Assembly: GCA_964036045.1 (NCBI GenBank)
Contig: OZ038383.1
Span: forward strand, 95,103,568 to 95,167,567
DNA: 64,000 bases
Source: Eutreptiella sp. 'Long Island Sound 2002'
Lineage: Eukaryota; Euglenozoa; Euglenophyceae; Eutreptiales; Eutreptiaceae
Direction: 5' to 3'
In this document: positions 21,045-31,470 of the stretch, piece by piece
How positions within the stretch are numbered: position 1 is the stretch's first letter
How the letters are laid out: every line of letters starts with the position of its first letter
The notes under the pieces: model-generated
Databases searched by the model: none
What the model saw: only the letters and a program-made list of their open reading frames with translations
What the model was told of the DNA's origin: nothing
Translations under genes and position numbers: made by a program

Positions 21045-21880
21045 CTAGAACTTGCCGGCCCGGTGCAACCCGAGGCGGTGCCGCCGGGCACCGCGGGCCC
21101 GTCGTAGGGCACCATGTCCCTTGTGTCCGGCACGGCAGCAGCAGCTGATGCCCCAGCCAAGGCTTCTGCACCGAGAGCACGAGGTAGCTCCATGCTCCAG
21201 GCAGAGCGTGCCCTGAGTGTTGTTGCCCGCCCCTGACGGGCGGCCGCGCTGCGGAGCAGCGAGCGGAACGCTCTTGGGCGGCGCCCGAGGGGGCCTCCTG
21301 CCGTATGGCAAGAGAGGCGGCCCCCCCTCAAGGGGGCAGGGGTAGTAGTCCATGAGGAAGCGGTCACCCACTGGTGGCCGTATACGAGCCGCCGTCCGCA
21401 GGCGCTGGACCCACGTGTCCCGGCAGTGAGTCGCCAGGCGCATAAGCTGCAGCATCACCTCGTGGCGAGCCGAGAAGAACGGGCGGGCCAATAGGCCAGC
21501 GCATACTCGGCCCCCCAGGGGTAGGGGGGAGCGACACCGCCCCAAGGGGGCTCTGCACAGCAGTGTGCCCGCCACCAAGTGGCGCTCGACCAGCCCCGCC
21601 GCTTTGCGCAGGATCTGGGCCCTTTCGCCCGGCGGGAGGCGCGTGCCCCGCAGGCAGTGATCTGGGGAGGCCGGGAGCGCCCTCCCCTCAAAGGCCTCGT
21701 AGTCCAGGGCCAGCTCAGCCCATGACACCTCCGCCGGCCCCGGCATCGAGGCCAGCGCCCGAAGCCCGGACGAAATCCTGGGGCCACCGCCATCCCGGCG
21801 GGGCCCCTAGCCAAAGGCGCGGTTGGTTGCGGACCACATCCCATGGGAGGGAGCTGACAAAGTCGTCCCAGGGGAAGGGG
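21045..21880 (-). pseudogene. LINE (non-LTR retrotransposon) ORF2 C-terminal fragment, frameshifted
   Basis: Minus-strand frames give RLWLGAPPGWRWPQDFVRA, then after a frame change SWAELALDYEAFEGRALP, LPPGERAQILRKAAGLVER and a cysteine-rich end (CSRCRSLGWGISCCC, GHKGH). As I recall them, LINE ORF2 C-termini of algae and protists have a WxELALDYE-type block followed by a zinc-knuckle-like tail; the family cannot be fixed here. The reverse transcriptase and endonuclease parts are absent, as expected of 5' truncation. At least one frameshift near 21.75 kb makes it inactive. Confidence 0.5.
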
Positions 21881-21909
21881 TTGCGGAGCCGCAAGGACCA
21901 CCCCTCGGA

Positions 21910-22131
21910 AAGTGGTGGTACCCGGGTACGGAAGCAATGACATCTAGTCCCTCCAAGGCCATAGAAACCCGTACTTTCAGTTGCAAATTCATGGTTACTT
22001 GAATGTGGTGGTCCCCGGGCACTCAAACAATGACATGTAGGCCCTCCAACACCATAGAAACCCGTAGTCTCAATCGCAACTATATGCTTACTTGGAAAGT
22101 GGTGGTCCCTAGGCACTCAAACAATGACATC
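21910..22131. repeat. ~94-bp tandem repeat, about 2.3 units
   Basis: GGTGGTCCCCGGGCACTCAA with variants recurs near 21913, 22008 and 22101, followed by ACAATGACATCTA-type and CCATAGAAACCCGTA blocks. It abuts the transposon terminus at 22134. Confidence 0.7.
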
Positions 22132-22133
22132 TA

Positions 22134-22390
22134 CCCTTGGTACACGCTAGAAGACCCAATCCCGTTCTAGCCTAGATGGCGCTAGGAGGCTAGAACGGAA
22201 AAAAGTGGTGGTTACCCCCCCCTCCGTGGGGGTACGTGGTGGGTACTTTGAGGATTGTAACCTGGACCCCCCTATCCGTACTCGGGGGCCCATGGTTTCT
22301 TTCGCCAGAATTTCACTGTTTTCACCTGAATTTGGAGTCAAAATTTTTTTCGTTCTAGCGACGTTCTAGCGACGTTCTAGCGAGCGCCGG
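22134..22390 (-). mobile_element. Solo terminus of the CCCTTGG/CCAAGGG transposon family, inverted
   Basis: Begins CCCTTGGTACACGCTAGA and continues CCCAATCCCGTTCTAGCC. It is alignable across its length with the reverse complement of the right end of copy 2 (55608-55871): the GGCTAGAACG block, a C/G-rich spacer, CCTGGACCCCCCTA, TTCACTGTTTTCACCTGA, TTGGAGTC, then CGTTCTAGCGACGTTCTAGC. Interior sequence beyond 22390 does not match copy 2, so this is a truncated end or a short non-autonomous derivative. Confidence 0.65.
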
Positions 22391-22761
22391 TATTTCAAAT
22401 TTTTTATGCATGAGCACTGCCAACAACCTATCTTTGGGTGAAATGGCATACTGCTTAGGTGTGACCGTATCTAGAAAAACCCTTAACATTCGGGGCTCAA
22501 TTGTCCGCGACGGCCTATGCCATGTTGAAGACGGGACTGTATGTCCCCGAGTTCAGGCAGGTAATTCCACATTGACGACGTCAAAATCAATCATCTCTGC
22601 CTCAAACTCCAAACTTCCTCCGTCCTGGGGGCCCTTGGGGTCCTGGGGGCCCGAAGAGGATGCACTGCCTTGACTGGCGTTAGACACGTCTATTGCCAAT
22701 GCCGGAGCACAAAGTGCAACGTCACACAAGAGCACAAGGTGCAGAGAGGCGCAACCAACAC
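22391..22761. other. Non-coding spacer
   Basis: No gene supported. An 87-codon plus frame (22410-22673) carries no recognised motif; a GGGGGCCC-TTGGGG pattern near 22625-22650 is low complexity. Confidence 0.3.
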
Positions 22762-23432
22762 AATGTGCAATTGACAATGAACACAAATCTCGTTCACAAA
22801 TATTTGTAACAACCAGGAATGGCACGCAAAGCACGTGAAAGCAAAGAAAGAAGGAATGCCCCTGAATGCCTCCTTCTCGAGCCGGGGAGTAGCTCGAGGA
22901 AGGGATCTTCACTTGTCTTGCCGGATTCGGCCTAGTGTTAGGTGGCATAGGAAACGGACATCTATAGAGTGTGCAGTTGACAAAAGACACAAATCTTGTT
23001 CACAAATATTTGTAAGTACCGGGAATGGCACGCAAAGCACGTGAAAGCAAAGAAAGAAGGAATGCCCCTGAATGCCTCCTTCTCGAGCCGGGGAGTAGCT
23101 CGAGGCAAGGATCTTCACTTGTCTTGCCGGATTCGACCTAGTGTTAGGTGGCATAGGAAACGGACATCTATAGAGTGTGCAGTTGACAAAAGACACAAAT
23201 CTTGTTCACAAATATTTGTAAGTGTCGAGAATGGCACGCAAAGCACGTGAAAGCAAAGGAAGAAAGCATGCCCCTAAATGCCTCCTTCTCGAGCCGGGGA
23301 GTAGCTCGAGCCAGGGATCTTCACTCGTCTTGCCGGATTCGGCCTAGTGTTCTCTGGCATAGGAAACGGACATCCATAGAGTGTGCATTTGACAGTGGAC
23401 ACATGACACAAATCTTGTTCACAAATATTGTT
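22762..23432. repeat. 206-bp tandem repeat, three units plus a partial
   Basis: Units start near 22762, 22968, 23174 and 23380 (partial). Each holds GACACAAATCTTGTTCACAA, ATGGCACGCAAAGCACGTGA, CTCGAGCCGGGGAGTAGCTC (ends pair as CTCGAG/GAGCTA-type arms) and TCTTGCCGGATTCGGCCTAG. Spacing is exactly 206 bp between the middle units, so the 95- and 145-codon frames here are repeat-derived. Confidence 0.9.
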
Positions 23433-24030
23433 CATGGACCACCTTGCAGGCAAAGCAGGCACCAAGCATCCTACTAAAATTCCAATAGGTTCAGGTTCCA
23501 CACATGCCACCAAAATTTCTTCCGAGCGTTCCATGGAACCTCGGCTGGAAGGTCCCTAGAAGATTCCAAGCGATGTTGGTTGCGTTTTGGGGCTTGAGCT
23601 GGCTGCCAAAACTTCCAAGCGGTTTTCCAGGGGTCGTACCCCGCCGTATCTAAAATGGGGAAAGAGACCCCACCAAAGCATATCGCACGCACCTCGCCGG
23701 GTATCCCCCAAAATTGCCCCCGGTGATGGAAGAATATTGCTCTCTCTTGCACTGTTCTATGCTAGGCACCGGTGGTACATGTGTAGCCAACTTGCGATGA
23801 TTGAGTCGAATCTGAATCGAACCACACCAAGCAATCCTGGAGAAGTGTCGAACAAATGCCAACGTCAAGTGCGTATGTCTCGCACCGCCCCCTCTGCACA
23901 GCAAAGGTGGGCGCAACGACCCAAACATAATGGTGCAGAAGCGTTGACACCGGCCAACTCCCTCAAGGCATCGTAGAGTCCCATGCAATGGACAAAAAGA
24001 GAAGTAGCTGGTCAAAGAACCCAAAGGCGC
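23433..24030. other. Non-coding spacer
   Basis: No supported gene. Overlapping frames of 92-129 codons on both strands have no motif and end at the minisatellite. Confidence 0.35.
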
Positions 24031-26485
24031 CACGCCAAAGCGTGGTAGTCCCTCACCCAAACTCAAGGGGCCACGTGGCCCTTCAAGTTGGGCTGAGAGA
24101 CTCGCGCGCCTTGGCGTGGTCCCTTGAGTTTGGGTGACGGACTCCCACGCTTTGGCGTGGCCCCTTGAGTTGGGGTGACGGACTCCCACGCTTTGGCGTG
24201 GCCCCTACAGTTGGGGTGACGGACTCCCATGCTGTGGCTTAGCCCGTTGAGTTGGGGTGACGCACTCCCATGCTTTGGTGTGGCCCCTTGAGTTGGGGTG
24301 ATGGACGCCCCCCCTTTGGTATGGCCCCTTGACTCGGGGTGCTGGACTCCCAGGCTATGGCGTGGGCCTTGGAGTGTTGGTCACGGACTCCCACGCTTTG
24401 GGGTGGCCCCTTGAGTTGGGGTGACGGACTCCCGCGCTTTAGGGCGGTCCCTTGAGTTTGGTTGACGAAATCCCACGCTTTGGCCTGGCGCCTTGAGTTT
24501 GGTTGACGGACTCCCACGCTATGGCGTAAGCCCTTGGTTTGGGGTGACGGACTCCCGCGCTTTGGCGTGGCCCCTAGAGTTGGGGCGAGGGACTCCCACT
24601 CTTTGGCGTGCACCCTTGTATTGGGCCGATGGACACCCACCCTTTGGTGTAGCTTTTGGAGTTGGGGTGACGGACTCCCGCGCTTTGGCGTGGCCCCTTA
24701 TGTGTGGGTGAGGGACTCCCGCGCTTTGGCATGGCCCCTTGAGTTGGGGTGATGGACTCCTCTGCTTTGGTATGGGCCCTTGACTCGGGGTGCCGGACTC
24801 CCACGCTTTGCCGTGGCCCCTTGAGGTGGGGTGATGGACTCCCACGCTTTGGTGTGGCCCCTTGAGTTGGGGTGACGGACTCCTACGCTTTGGCGTGGCC
24901 CTTTGGGTTGGGATGACCGACTCCCGTGCTTTGGTGTGGCCTCTCAAATTGGGGTGAGGGCCTCGCGATCCTTGGCGTGGCCCCTTTAGTTTGAGTGACG
25001 GAGTCCCACGCTTTGGCGTGGCCCGTTGAGTTGGGGTGGCGGACTCCCACGCTTTGGCGTGGCCTCTTTGGTTTGGGTGACACACTCCCACGTTTTGGCA
25101 TGGCCCCTTGAGTTGGGGAGACGGGCTCCCACACTTTGGCATGGCCCCTTGAGTTGGGGTGACGAACTCCCCCGCTTTGGCCTGGCCCCTGGACTCGGGC
25201 TGACAGACTCCCACGCTTTGGCGTGGCCCCTTGAGTTTGGTTGACGGACCCCCCCCACCTTGGTGTGGCCCCTTCACTCAGGGTGACAGACTCCCACGCT
25301 TTGGCGTGGCCCCTTGAGTTGGGGTGACAGACTCCCAGGCTTTGGTGTGGCCCCTCAAGTTGGAGTGAGGGACTCCCGTTCTTTGGCCTGGCCCCTTGAG
25401 TCAGGGTGACCCATGCTTTGCTGTGGCCCCTTGAGTTGGGGAGACGGTCTCCCACGCTTTGGTGTAAGCCCTCAAGTTGGTGTGACAGACTCCCACGCTT
25501 TGGCGACCAAAGCGTGGGAGTCGGTCACCCCAACCCAGAGGGCCACGCCAAAGCGTGGGAGTCCGTCGGCCCAACTCAAGGGGCTCGTCCGTCACCCAAA
25601 GTCAACGAGCCACGCCAAAGCATGGGAGTCCATCACCCCAACTCAAGGGGCCAAGGCAAAGCGTGGGGGGTCCGTCACCCCAACTCAAGGGGCCACGCCA
25701 AAGCGTAGGAGTCCGTCACCCCAATTCTAGGGGCCACACCAAAGCATGGGGCCCAACTCAAGCGGCCACGCCAAAGCGTGGGAGTCTGTAACCCTAAGTC
25801 AAGGGGCTATACCAAGGCGGGGGGTCCGTCAACCAAACTAAAGGGTCCACGCCAAAGCGCAGGAGTCCATCACCCAAACTCAAGGGGCCACACCAAACCG
25901 TGAGAGTCCGTCACCCCAACTCAAGGGGCCGGGCCAAAGCGTGGGAGTCCGCCACTCCAACTCAAGGGGCTACGCCAAAGCGTGAAAGTCCGTCAACCAA
26001 ACTAAAGGGGACACACCAAAGCGCGGGAGTCCATCTCCCCGACCCAAGGGGCCACACCTAAGCGCGGGAGGCTGTCACCCAAACTCAAAGGGCCACGCCA
26101 TAGCTTGGGAGTCCGGCACCCCGAGTCAAGAAGCCATACCAAAGCGTGGGAGTCCATCACCCCGACTCAACGGGCCACGCCAAAGCGTGGGAGTCCGTCT
26201 CCCCAACTCCAGGGGCCACGGCAAAGCGTGGGAGTCCGTCTCCCCAACTCCAAGGGCCACGCCAAAGCGTGGGAGTCCATCACCCAAACTCAAGGGGCCA
26301 CGCCAAAGCGTGGACTCCGTCTCCCTAACTCCAGGGGGCACGCCAAAGCGTGGGAGTCCATCAACCCAACCCAAGGGGCCATGCCAAAGCGTGAGAGTCT
26401 GTCACCCAAACTCAAGGGGTCAAGCCAAAGCGTGGGAGTCTGTCACCCCAACCCAAGGGACCCCACCAAGGCATGGCAGTCCGTC
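24031..26485. repeat. 42-bp hairpin minisatellite with orientation flips
   Basis: About 58 units of roughly 42 bp: ACTCCCACGCTTTGGCGTGG then CCCCTTGAGTTGGGGTGACG. Each unit can form two hairpins, CCACGC-TTTG-GCGTGG and CCCC-TTGAGTT-GGGG. Orientation is reversed at 24031-24072, forward from about 24073 to 25504, and reversed again from 25505 to the end. The switches fall inside palindromic words (GGCCACGTGGCC; TTGGCGACCAAAGCG). Open frames of up to 347 codons are explained by the 14-codon period. Confidence 0.9.
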
Positions 26486-26822
26486 TGTGTAACGCCCAAA
26501 TATTTGAACCAAATCAATAGCGTTCGCTGTGAACATCACCTCTCTACAGCATTGTTCGCACTGCAGCAACATTTGGATTCTCCACTCCGCATGGCCTTTC
26601 TTCCCTCTCAGCACAACACGAAGCCTGTGTGTGTATGTGTTTTGTGCGACTGTGCTGTGGTGACCGGGTTGGGGTGGGGGGAGGGTGGGCAAGAGTGGTC
26701 CCGAAGGGTGAAGCACGCAGTGGCTACTGGTCCCCCACTGCTGCGGGACGGCCCCCATGTCCCTGCCGCCCAGCGGGAGCGTCCCGGAGCATCCTCAACT
26801 GCGAGCCAGAGGCTGCATCAAC
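26486..26822. other. Non-coding; likely intron downstream of the 26823-27050 exon
   Basis: No independent gene supported. The minus-strand frame of the neighbouring exon can also be read on to a TAG at 26724-26726, so the exon might be terminal instead of internal. Confidence 0.3.
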
Positions 26823-27050
26823 CTGGAGTTGGATCATTTCGAACTCAAAGCACAGCCACTCGTACCCAACCTCCTTCTCGTTGGACACCAACGCGCGGGC
26901 CTGCCCCTCCTCGAAGTAGAACACGTCGCGCTGGGCGACATGGAACCTCTCCTGGATGTCCACCAGCACGTGCAACCGGGCCTCGATCAGCGGCACGCGC
27001 CCGGTCATGTACTTGTCCTCCAGATCCAACACGTTGCGGCGCATTGTCAC
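26823..27050 (-). CDS. Exon of an unidentified helical protein
   Basis: On the minus strand, acceptor CGCCCACAG precedes GTGACAATGCGCCGC, and the frame runs 76 codons to CTCCAG|GTTGAT, phase 0 at both ends. The peptide (RRNVLDLEDKYMTGRVPLIE, LHVLVDIQERFHVAQRDVFY, EVGYEWLCFEFEMIQLQ) is clearly protein-like: balanced, amphipathic and without repeats. I do not recognise the family. Its length nearly equals the 14824-15052 exon. If the donor is not used, translation would end at 26724. Confidence 0.5.
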
Positions 27051-27261
27051 CTGTGGGCGGTGGGATATGCCAGCACAGCGCCCCCCCCCCCTCCCCCCAC
27101 CCCAACCCCCCCACACACCACCTACACACAGTGCCCACGGTAGCCTAACTGTGCTCATAAGCCTGACAAACCGCCTCCTACCCTCATTTGTGCCCGCCAC
27201 ACAGACAGGAAGAAAATTCTCCAATCTTCTTTCAAATTGGTGCTGCGCGGTTTCAGTCTAT

Positions 27262-27950
27262 TTGTGGTGCTGGTGCTGGAGTTGGGGCTGGTGCTGGCAT
27301 TGGTGCTGGAGCTGCTGCTAGTGCTGGCGCTGGCGCTGGTGCTGGAGCTGGTGCTAGAGCTGGTGCTGGTGCTGGTGCCGGTGCCAGCGCTGGTGCTGGT
27401 GTTGGGGCTGGTGCTGGAGCTGGAGCTGGCGCTGGTGCTGGCGCTGGAGCTGGTGCTGGTGCTGAAGCTGGACATGTGCTGGGATTGGACAGGATGAAGC
27501 TGAAGCTAGAGCTGGTGCTGGTGCTGGTGCTGGTGATGGCGTTGCTGTTGGTGCTGGAGCTGAAGCTGGCACTGGTGTTGGTGCTGCTGCTGCAGCTGGT
27601 GCTGCTGGCGGTGCCGGTGCTGGAGCTGGAGCTGGCGCTGGTGGTGCTGGTGCTGGTGCCGGTGCTGGAGCTGGCGCTGGAGTTGGAGCTGGTGCTGGAG
27701 TTCGCACCAGCTCCGGCGCCAACACCAGCACCAGCACCAGCATCAGCACCAGCTCCAGCTTCAGCACCGGCACCAGCTCCAGCTCCAGCGCCAGCACCAG
27801 CTCCAGCTCTGGCTCCAGCACCGCCGCCAGCACCAGCACCAGCACCAGCACCAGAATGTGCTGAGGCTGGAGCTGAAGCTGGAGCTGGAGCTGGTGCTGG
27901 CGCCGGAGCTGAAGCTGGAACTGGAGTTGGGGCTGGTGCTGGAGTTGGTT
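27262..27950. repeat. GCTGGT/GCTGGA hexanucleotide array with an inverted middle segment
   Basis: Degenerate GCTGG(T/A/C) repeats run from about 27262 to 27700, then the complementary AGCACC/AGCTCC form from about 27700 to 27860, then GCTGGA again to 27950. The complementary blocks can pair over more than 100 bases. Translations are Ala-Gly, Leu-Val-Glu or Ser-Thr low-complexity peptides in every frame, so the long open frames are not evidence for genes. Confidence 0.9.
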
Positions 27951-29868
27951 CCAACGTGCATCTCAGGCGATGAAGATCAGTCCTCCTGTCCAATCCCAGC
28001 ACATGTCCAGGTCCGCACACACCCTGAGACGACCGCACAAGTGCACATGCACAATGTCGCGGGCCTTCTTAGGGAGTTTAGGCATTGGGGCCACCAACAT
28101 GGAAGGCCTAAGCCCCAACTCGACACAAAGGTGGTGTGACATTCTCGTATGCTCTACCCAGAGGCCCTCATTAGAAGACAACAGCTGCCACACAACAACT
28201 GAAAGAATTTTCCTCTGGCAAAAAATGAAATTTTGAATCGAGAGACAAAAATTAGAGGCCCATTTCAGGTACACAAACTATTTTTTGGGTGGTGTCCCCG
28301 TGCCCGCTCCAGGTCCATGTCCCGCCCATCCCCCGGGCGGCCTGCCCCTGAACCCAGAGGGGTTGTGGAACTCTGGTAGCTCTGTGGATTCAGGGTCCAG
28401 CCGACGGTGATGGCGGGGCAGATCAGGCCCAAGAGTCCTGATCGGAGTGGACCCATGCCCCAGAGGCAGCGCCTCGCCGTTGCCGTCCTGCGTCGGGCGT
28501 GACTGCCCACGGTGCTGTGGTTCGGTCAGCCATGGGAGACTTGGACAGTGCATCGTCAGTTACAAAGTGCATTTGTGAGGTCGCCATCCCCCCCCCCAAC
28601 ACACACACACACACAATTGCGAAGCACAGCACAACAATAGTGGCTGAGTGTGAATCCTCGTCACTTGGAGCCAAACAAAAGCATGTCTGACACCAATAGG
28701 CACCTTTCTGTAGGAAGCAAGCGCCAGCAGAAGTCCATACTCCTCGGTCCTGAGGGTAGAATGAGGCACTGCACTGCCATTCAAGCAGTTCAGCCTCATT
28801 CAGTTCAGGTCAGGGATTGCAGACATGGTAAGCAAGCATGGTCAGGCGGCTCCTGCGGACCTGACCCTGTACGCGTCATGCCACACGCACGTGTGATCTC
28901 AATGGTTCACACCTCTTCAGGTGATGGAGTTCGGGCCCTACTGTTTGCATCCTACCCAGCACTCATAGCGAGGTCATGGTACCGACATATCTCAATCTCA
29001 GGGGGGGGGGGGGACATGCAAAACAACAAAACAGATGACGTCCCGCCTGAAGTCCACCGTCACCAGTGGGCTACACACACACATTGGTCTGCTGCATACA
29101 AGGGCAGTCGTCCCGCTTAGTACAGGATGCCGCTCTGATGGCTTCAATACAACCGAAGTCCGTGTTCCACGCACCATTGACTCCCTGCACTACCAAGTCT
29201 GTGGGCAGCATCCAAGAGCTGTACTGTGACCCCTGCTAGTAGGCGTGCGTCTGCAACCATTTCCCTATTTTGCTGACGATGAATTACCGATGTTCAGGCA
29301 TGCTTTGTGTGATGTGGTACAGGATCTTTACTGTAGCAGGCACCACATGTGGTGTGGTCTGCTATGCTCTGTGTACCGCCCTGCGTAGAGCCCGAATGTC
29401 AACGATGTGGCATGGGCGCTGCCCACGATATTCTCGGTGGATAGGGCGCGGGCGTTGCGGTTCTTAGTCGCCCTCTGGCCAATGTGGTTGCGGTTGTGTG
29501 TGAGGACAACACCACGGTGGCACGCTTTTGACGGGCGCTTCAGCACGTATCACCCATGGGGCTGCTACAAGCCGCTTTGGTCGATTGCCCGATCATAAGG
29601 GGCCGAAGACAAATGCCCTTGTTGGCGGCACAGAAAGGACCGGGCAGCTTCGGCAGGGTGCGCATGGCCACCTCGTTGTGGCCACGGGTGGTGCCGAAGT
29701 CCTTGCTCGGCCGCTGCCGGCGGGTCCTAATGTCGTGTCGTGGTGTGGACTTCAGCCTCGGCATGCGGGCCATGGCTAGAGCTCGGGGGGCGACAAGGCC
29801 AAGGCCCCGCCCCGCATGCAATGCTATTGGCCATACACAAAGCAGGTGGGTTAGGGGGTGTGTGGGTT
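27951..29868. other. No supported gene; intron- or mobile-element-like sequence
   Basis: A duplicated word, CCAATCCCAGCACATGTCCA, near 27991 is the reverse complement of TGGACATGTGCTGGGATTGG at 27467. Other contents are an AC microsatellite (28599-28614) and a G run at 28999. The 29400-29860 segment may include upstream parts of the reverse-transcriptase element, but frames there are broken and unrecognised. Confidence 0.35.
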
Positions 29869-30349
29869 GATTCTGCCTCGGCCTTCCTGGTCCCTAAGAA
29901 TGTGGTCAAGTGTAGACTAATCCTGAACACGGAAGTGGGAGTCCGCCCCTCCAAGTTCAAGCTACCTTTGATTGAGGAGCTACCGTCATGGCCGGAGGGA
30001 CTTCCTCCCGTGGCCACGCCTTTTTTTGTTAAAGTGGGCCTCCACAATGCGTGCTGGTTGGTAGCATTGCTGAGGCAGTGGCGGCGGTTGTTCGTTGTAA
30101 ATGGCATGGTGGTGCGCACGTTGCCCTTTGGCTCGGCCTTTTCGCCCGATATTTTTTAGGGGCTGGCGGGCTATCTGGTGAAGAACTGCCTGCGGGATAG
30201 TGGGGTGAAGGCGTGGGTCTATTTAGACGGCATCCTAATCACCTCTACCAGCAGGCTAATGCGTGCGCGCAACTTGGTTCTGTGCAAGCTATGCAGGGCA
30301 AGGTTTGTGATTAGCCCCAAAAGTGACCCGGAGCTTGAGCAACATTGAA
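29869..30349 (+). pseudogene. Reverse transcriptase fragment (DIRS/pararetrovirus-like pattern), inactive
   Basis: The frame shows SAFLVPKNVVKCRLILNTE, KFKLPLIEEL, FFVKVGL, a near-invariant LPFG followed by FSP-x-F, and WVYLDGILITS. These match RT blocks 1-5 in order. The catalytic YxDD appears as YLDG, so the second aspartate is lost. A TAG interrupts the frame after SPDIF (near 30158). The block order and LRxxGVKxWVYLDD-like spacing resemble DIRS/Ngaro retrotransposons, but the family cannot be fixed from this fragment. No LTRs, RNase H or recombinase are seen next to it. Confidence 0.6.
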
Positions 30350-30903
30350 TCGCATAAAACACCACTACAGCCCTAGTACACACGTGCAACAAACCGCCCA
30401 AACATGCAAAAATGCTGCAAATCTCGTTTAACACATTAATATTTGTTTGTTTAACATTTAAACCCGTAATATTAAATTTCAAATATTAAACCATATTGAT
30501 TTTAACATGGGTTCCTAGGGAGCATGTGGTGCCGCCGCTTGAGCTATGGGATGCTCCCCAAAAATGCGGCAACGATCTTTTCCATGGCTTCTGTGACAAA
30601 TGGGACAATTGGAACTGCCGGAACCCACGCTGGAACCCCTTGCTGGAACCCTTGATGGAATCCCCCCGAGCGTTGGAACCCGTGTGCTAGAAGCCCCTTC
30701 CAGCGTACGGTGTCCGCCTCGATCTTCATGTTCGCAAGCATCTCGCCATCCTTTGCCAACAACTCGCACAAGTGTTATACTAAGCTCGAGAAGAGTATCC
30801 CGAGAGAAAGACATAACAAGAGCTACACAAGAGAAAATAGGGTGGGGAGTGGGGTGGAAGGCGGGGTGAAGACTCAACCCAAAAGCCATAGATCTAGAGG
30901 TAG
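30350..30903. other. Non-coding spacer with an AT-rich patch
   Basis: 30420-30500 is AT-rich with ATTAAT/TTTAAC words. A 75-codon minus frame at 30544-30771 (…KDGEMLANMKIEADTVRWKG…, …TEAMEKIVAAFLG…) looks protein-like, but has no start context or splice sites I can defend. Confidence 0.3.
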
Positions 30904-31470
30904 TTGTCATTGAGAGTGTACATCCATTTCGCCGGGCACCGCGACGATGAGGAACCGCATGTCGTGCGCACAATTGGACTTTGGGCCACTGGTAGGAGAG
31001 CGAAGTTGTCAATACGTCAGACGTTGGTTCTCCCGGGGGAATGCACGCGGCGTGATATTGCAGAAGCGCGCACAAGGTTAACGCCATCCTCCACCACAAT
31101 CCACGCTATCAATGGCCCCAACATGGTCGAGCGGCGGGACCTCATTTTCACGCTACTCAAGATACCCGACAACCTAGGGGACCTTCAAGTGGAAGCTGAG
31201 AAGATTTGGGTTTTAATATGCCCCGATGCAACGGTATTGTGGCAAGCATCCGTGAGAGCCCAGCCCCCACCACCCTATAGGCCCCCGCTAGGAATGGTTC
31301 CAAAGTGCAGTGCAGGCTTGCCACCCACTGTTGCCTGCCCAGCAAGGAGCGAAGGCCACCAACAAGCCGCGCGGCAAGCTACAGATACACTGGGCGAGCG
31401 CGGCTGGACTATTACTAATGCACCTGCTTGCCTCACATGCCTCGCTTCACTAAGATCAATGTTTTTGTAA
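30904..31470 (+). CDS. Open reading frame of 188 codons, hypothetical
   Basis: The frame starts MSLRVYIHFAGHRDDEEP and includes RTRLTPSSTTIHAINGPNM and RDLIFTLLKIPDNLGDLQVE. Composition is less biased than the surrounding shadow frames, with no repeats, and no overlapping frame is longer. No domain, signal peptide or membrane segment is recognised. It may be a decayed transposon-internal frame. Confidence 0.3.
   Translation: MSLRVYIHFAGHRDDEEPHVVRTIGLWATGRRAKLSIRQTLVLPGECTRRDIAEARTRLTPSSTTIHAINGPNMVERRDLIFTLLKIPDNLGDLQVEAEKIWVLICPDATVLWQASVRAQPPPPYRPPLGMVPKCSAGLPPTVACPARSEGHQQAARQATDTLGERGWTITNAPACLTCLASLRSMFL

Noticed and set aside
26105-27148. 347-codon plus-strand open reading frame
   Set aside because: Its first half is minisatellite with a 14-codon period, and its second half is antisense to the 26823-27050 exon.
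27188-28038. Ala/Gly-rich and Ala/Pro-rich frames of 261 codons on both strands
   Set aside because: Entirely explained by GCTGGT-type hexanucleotide repeats, which leave all frames open.
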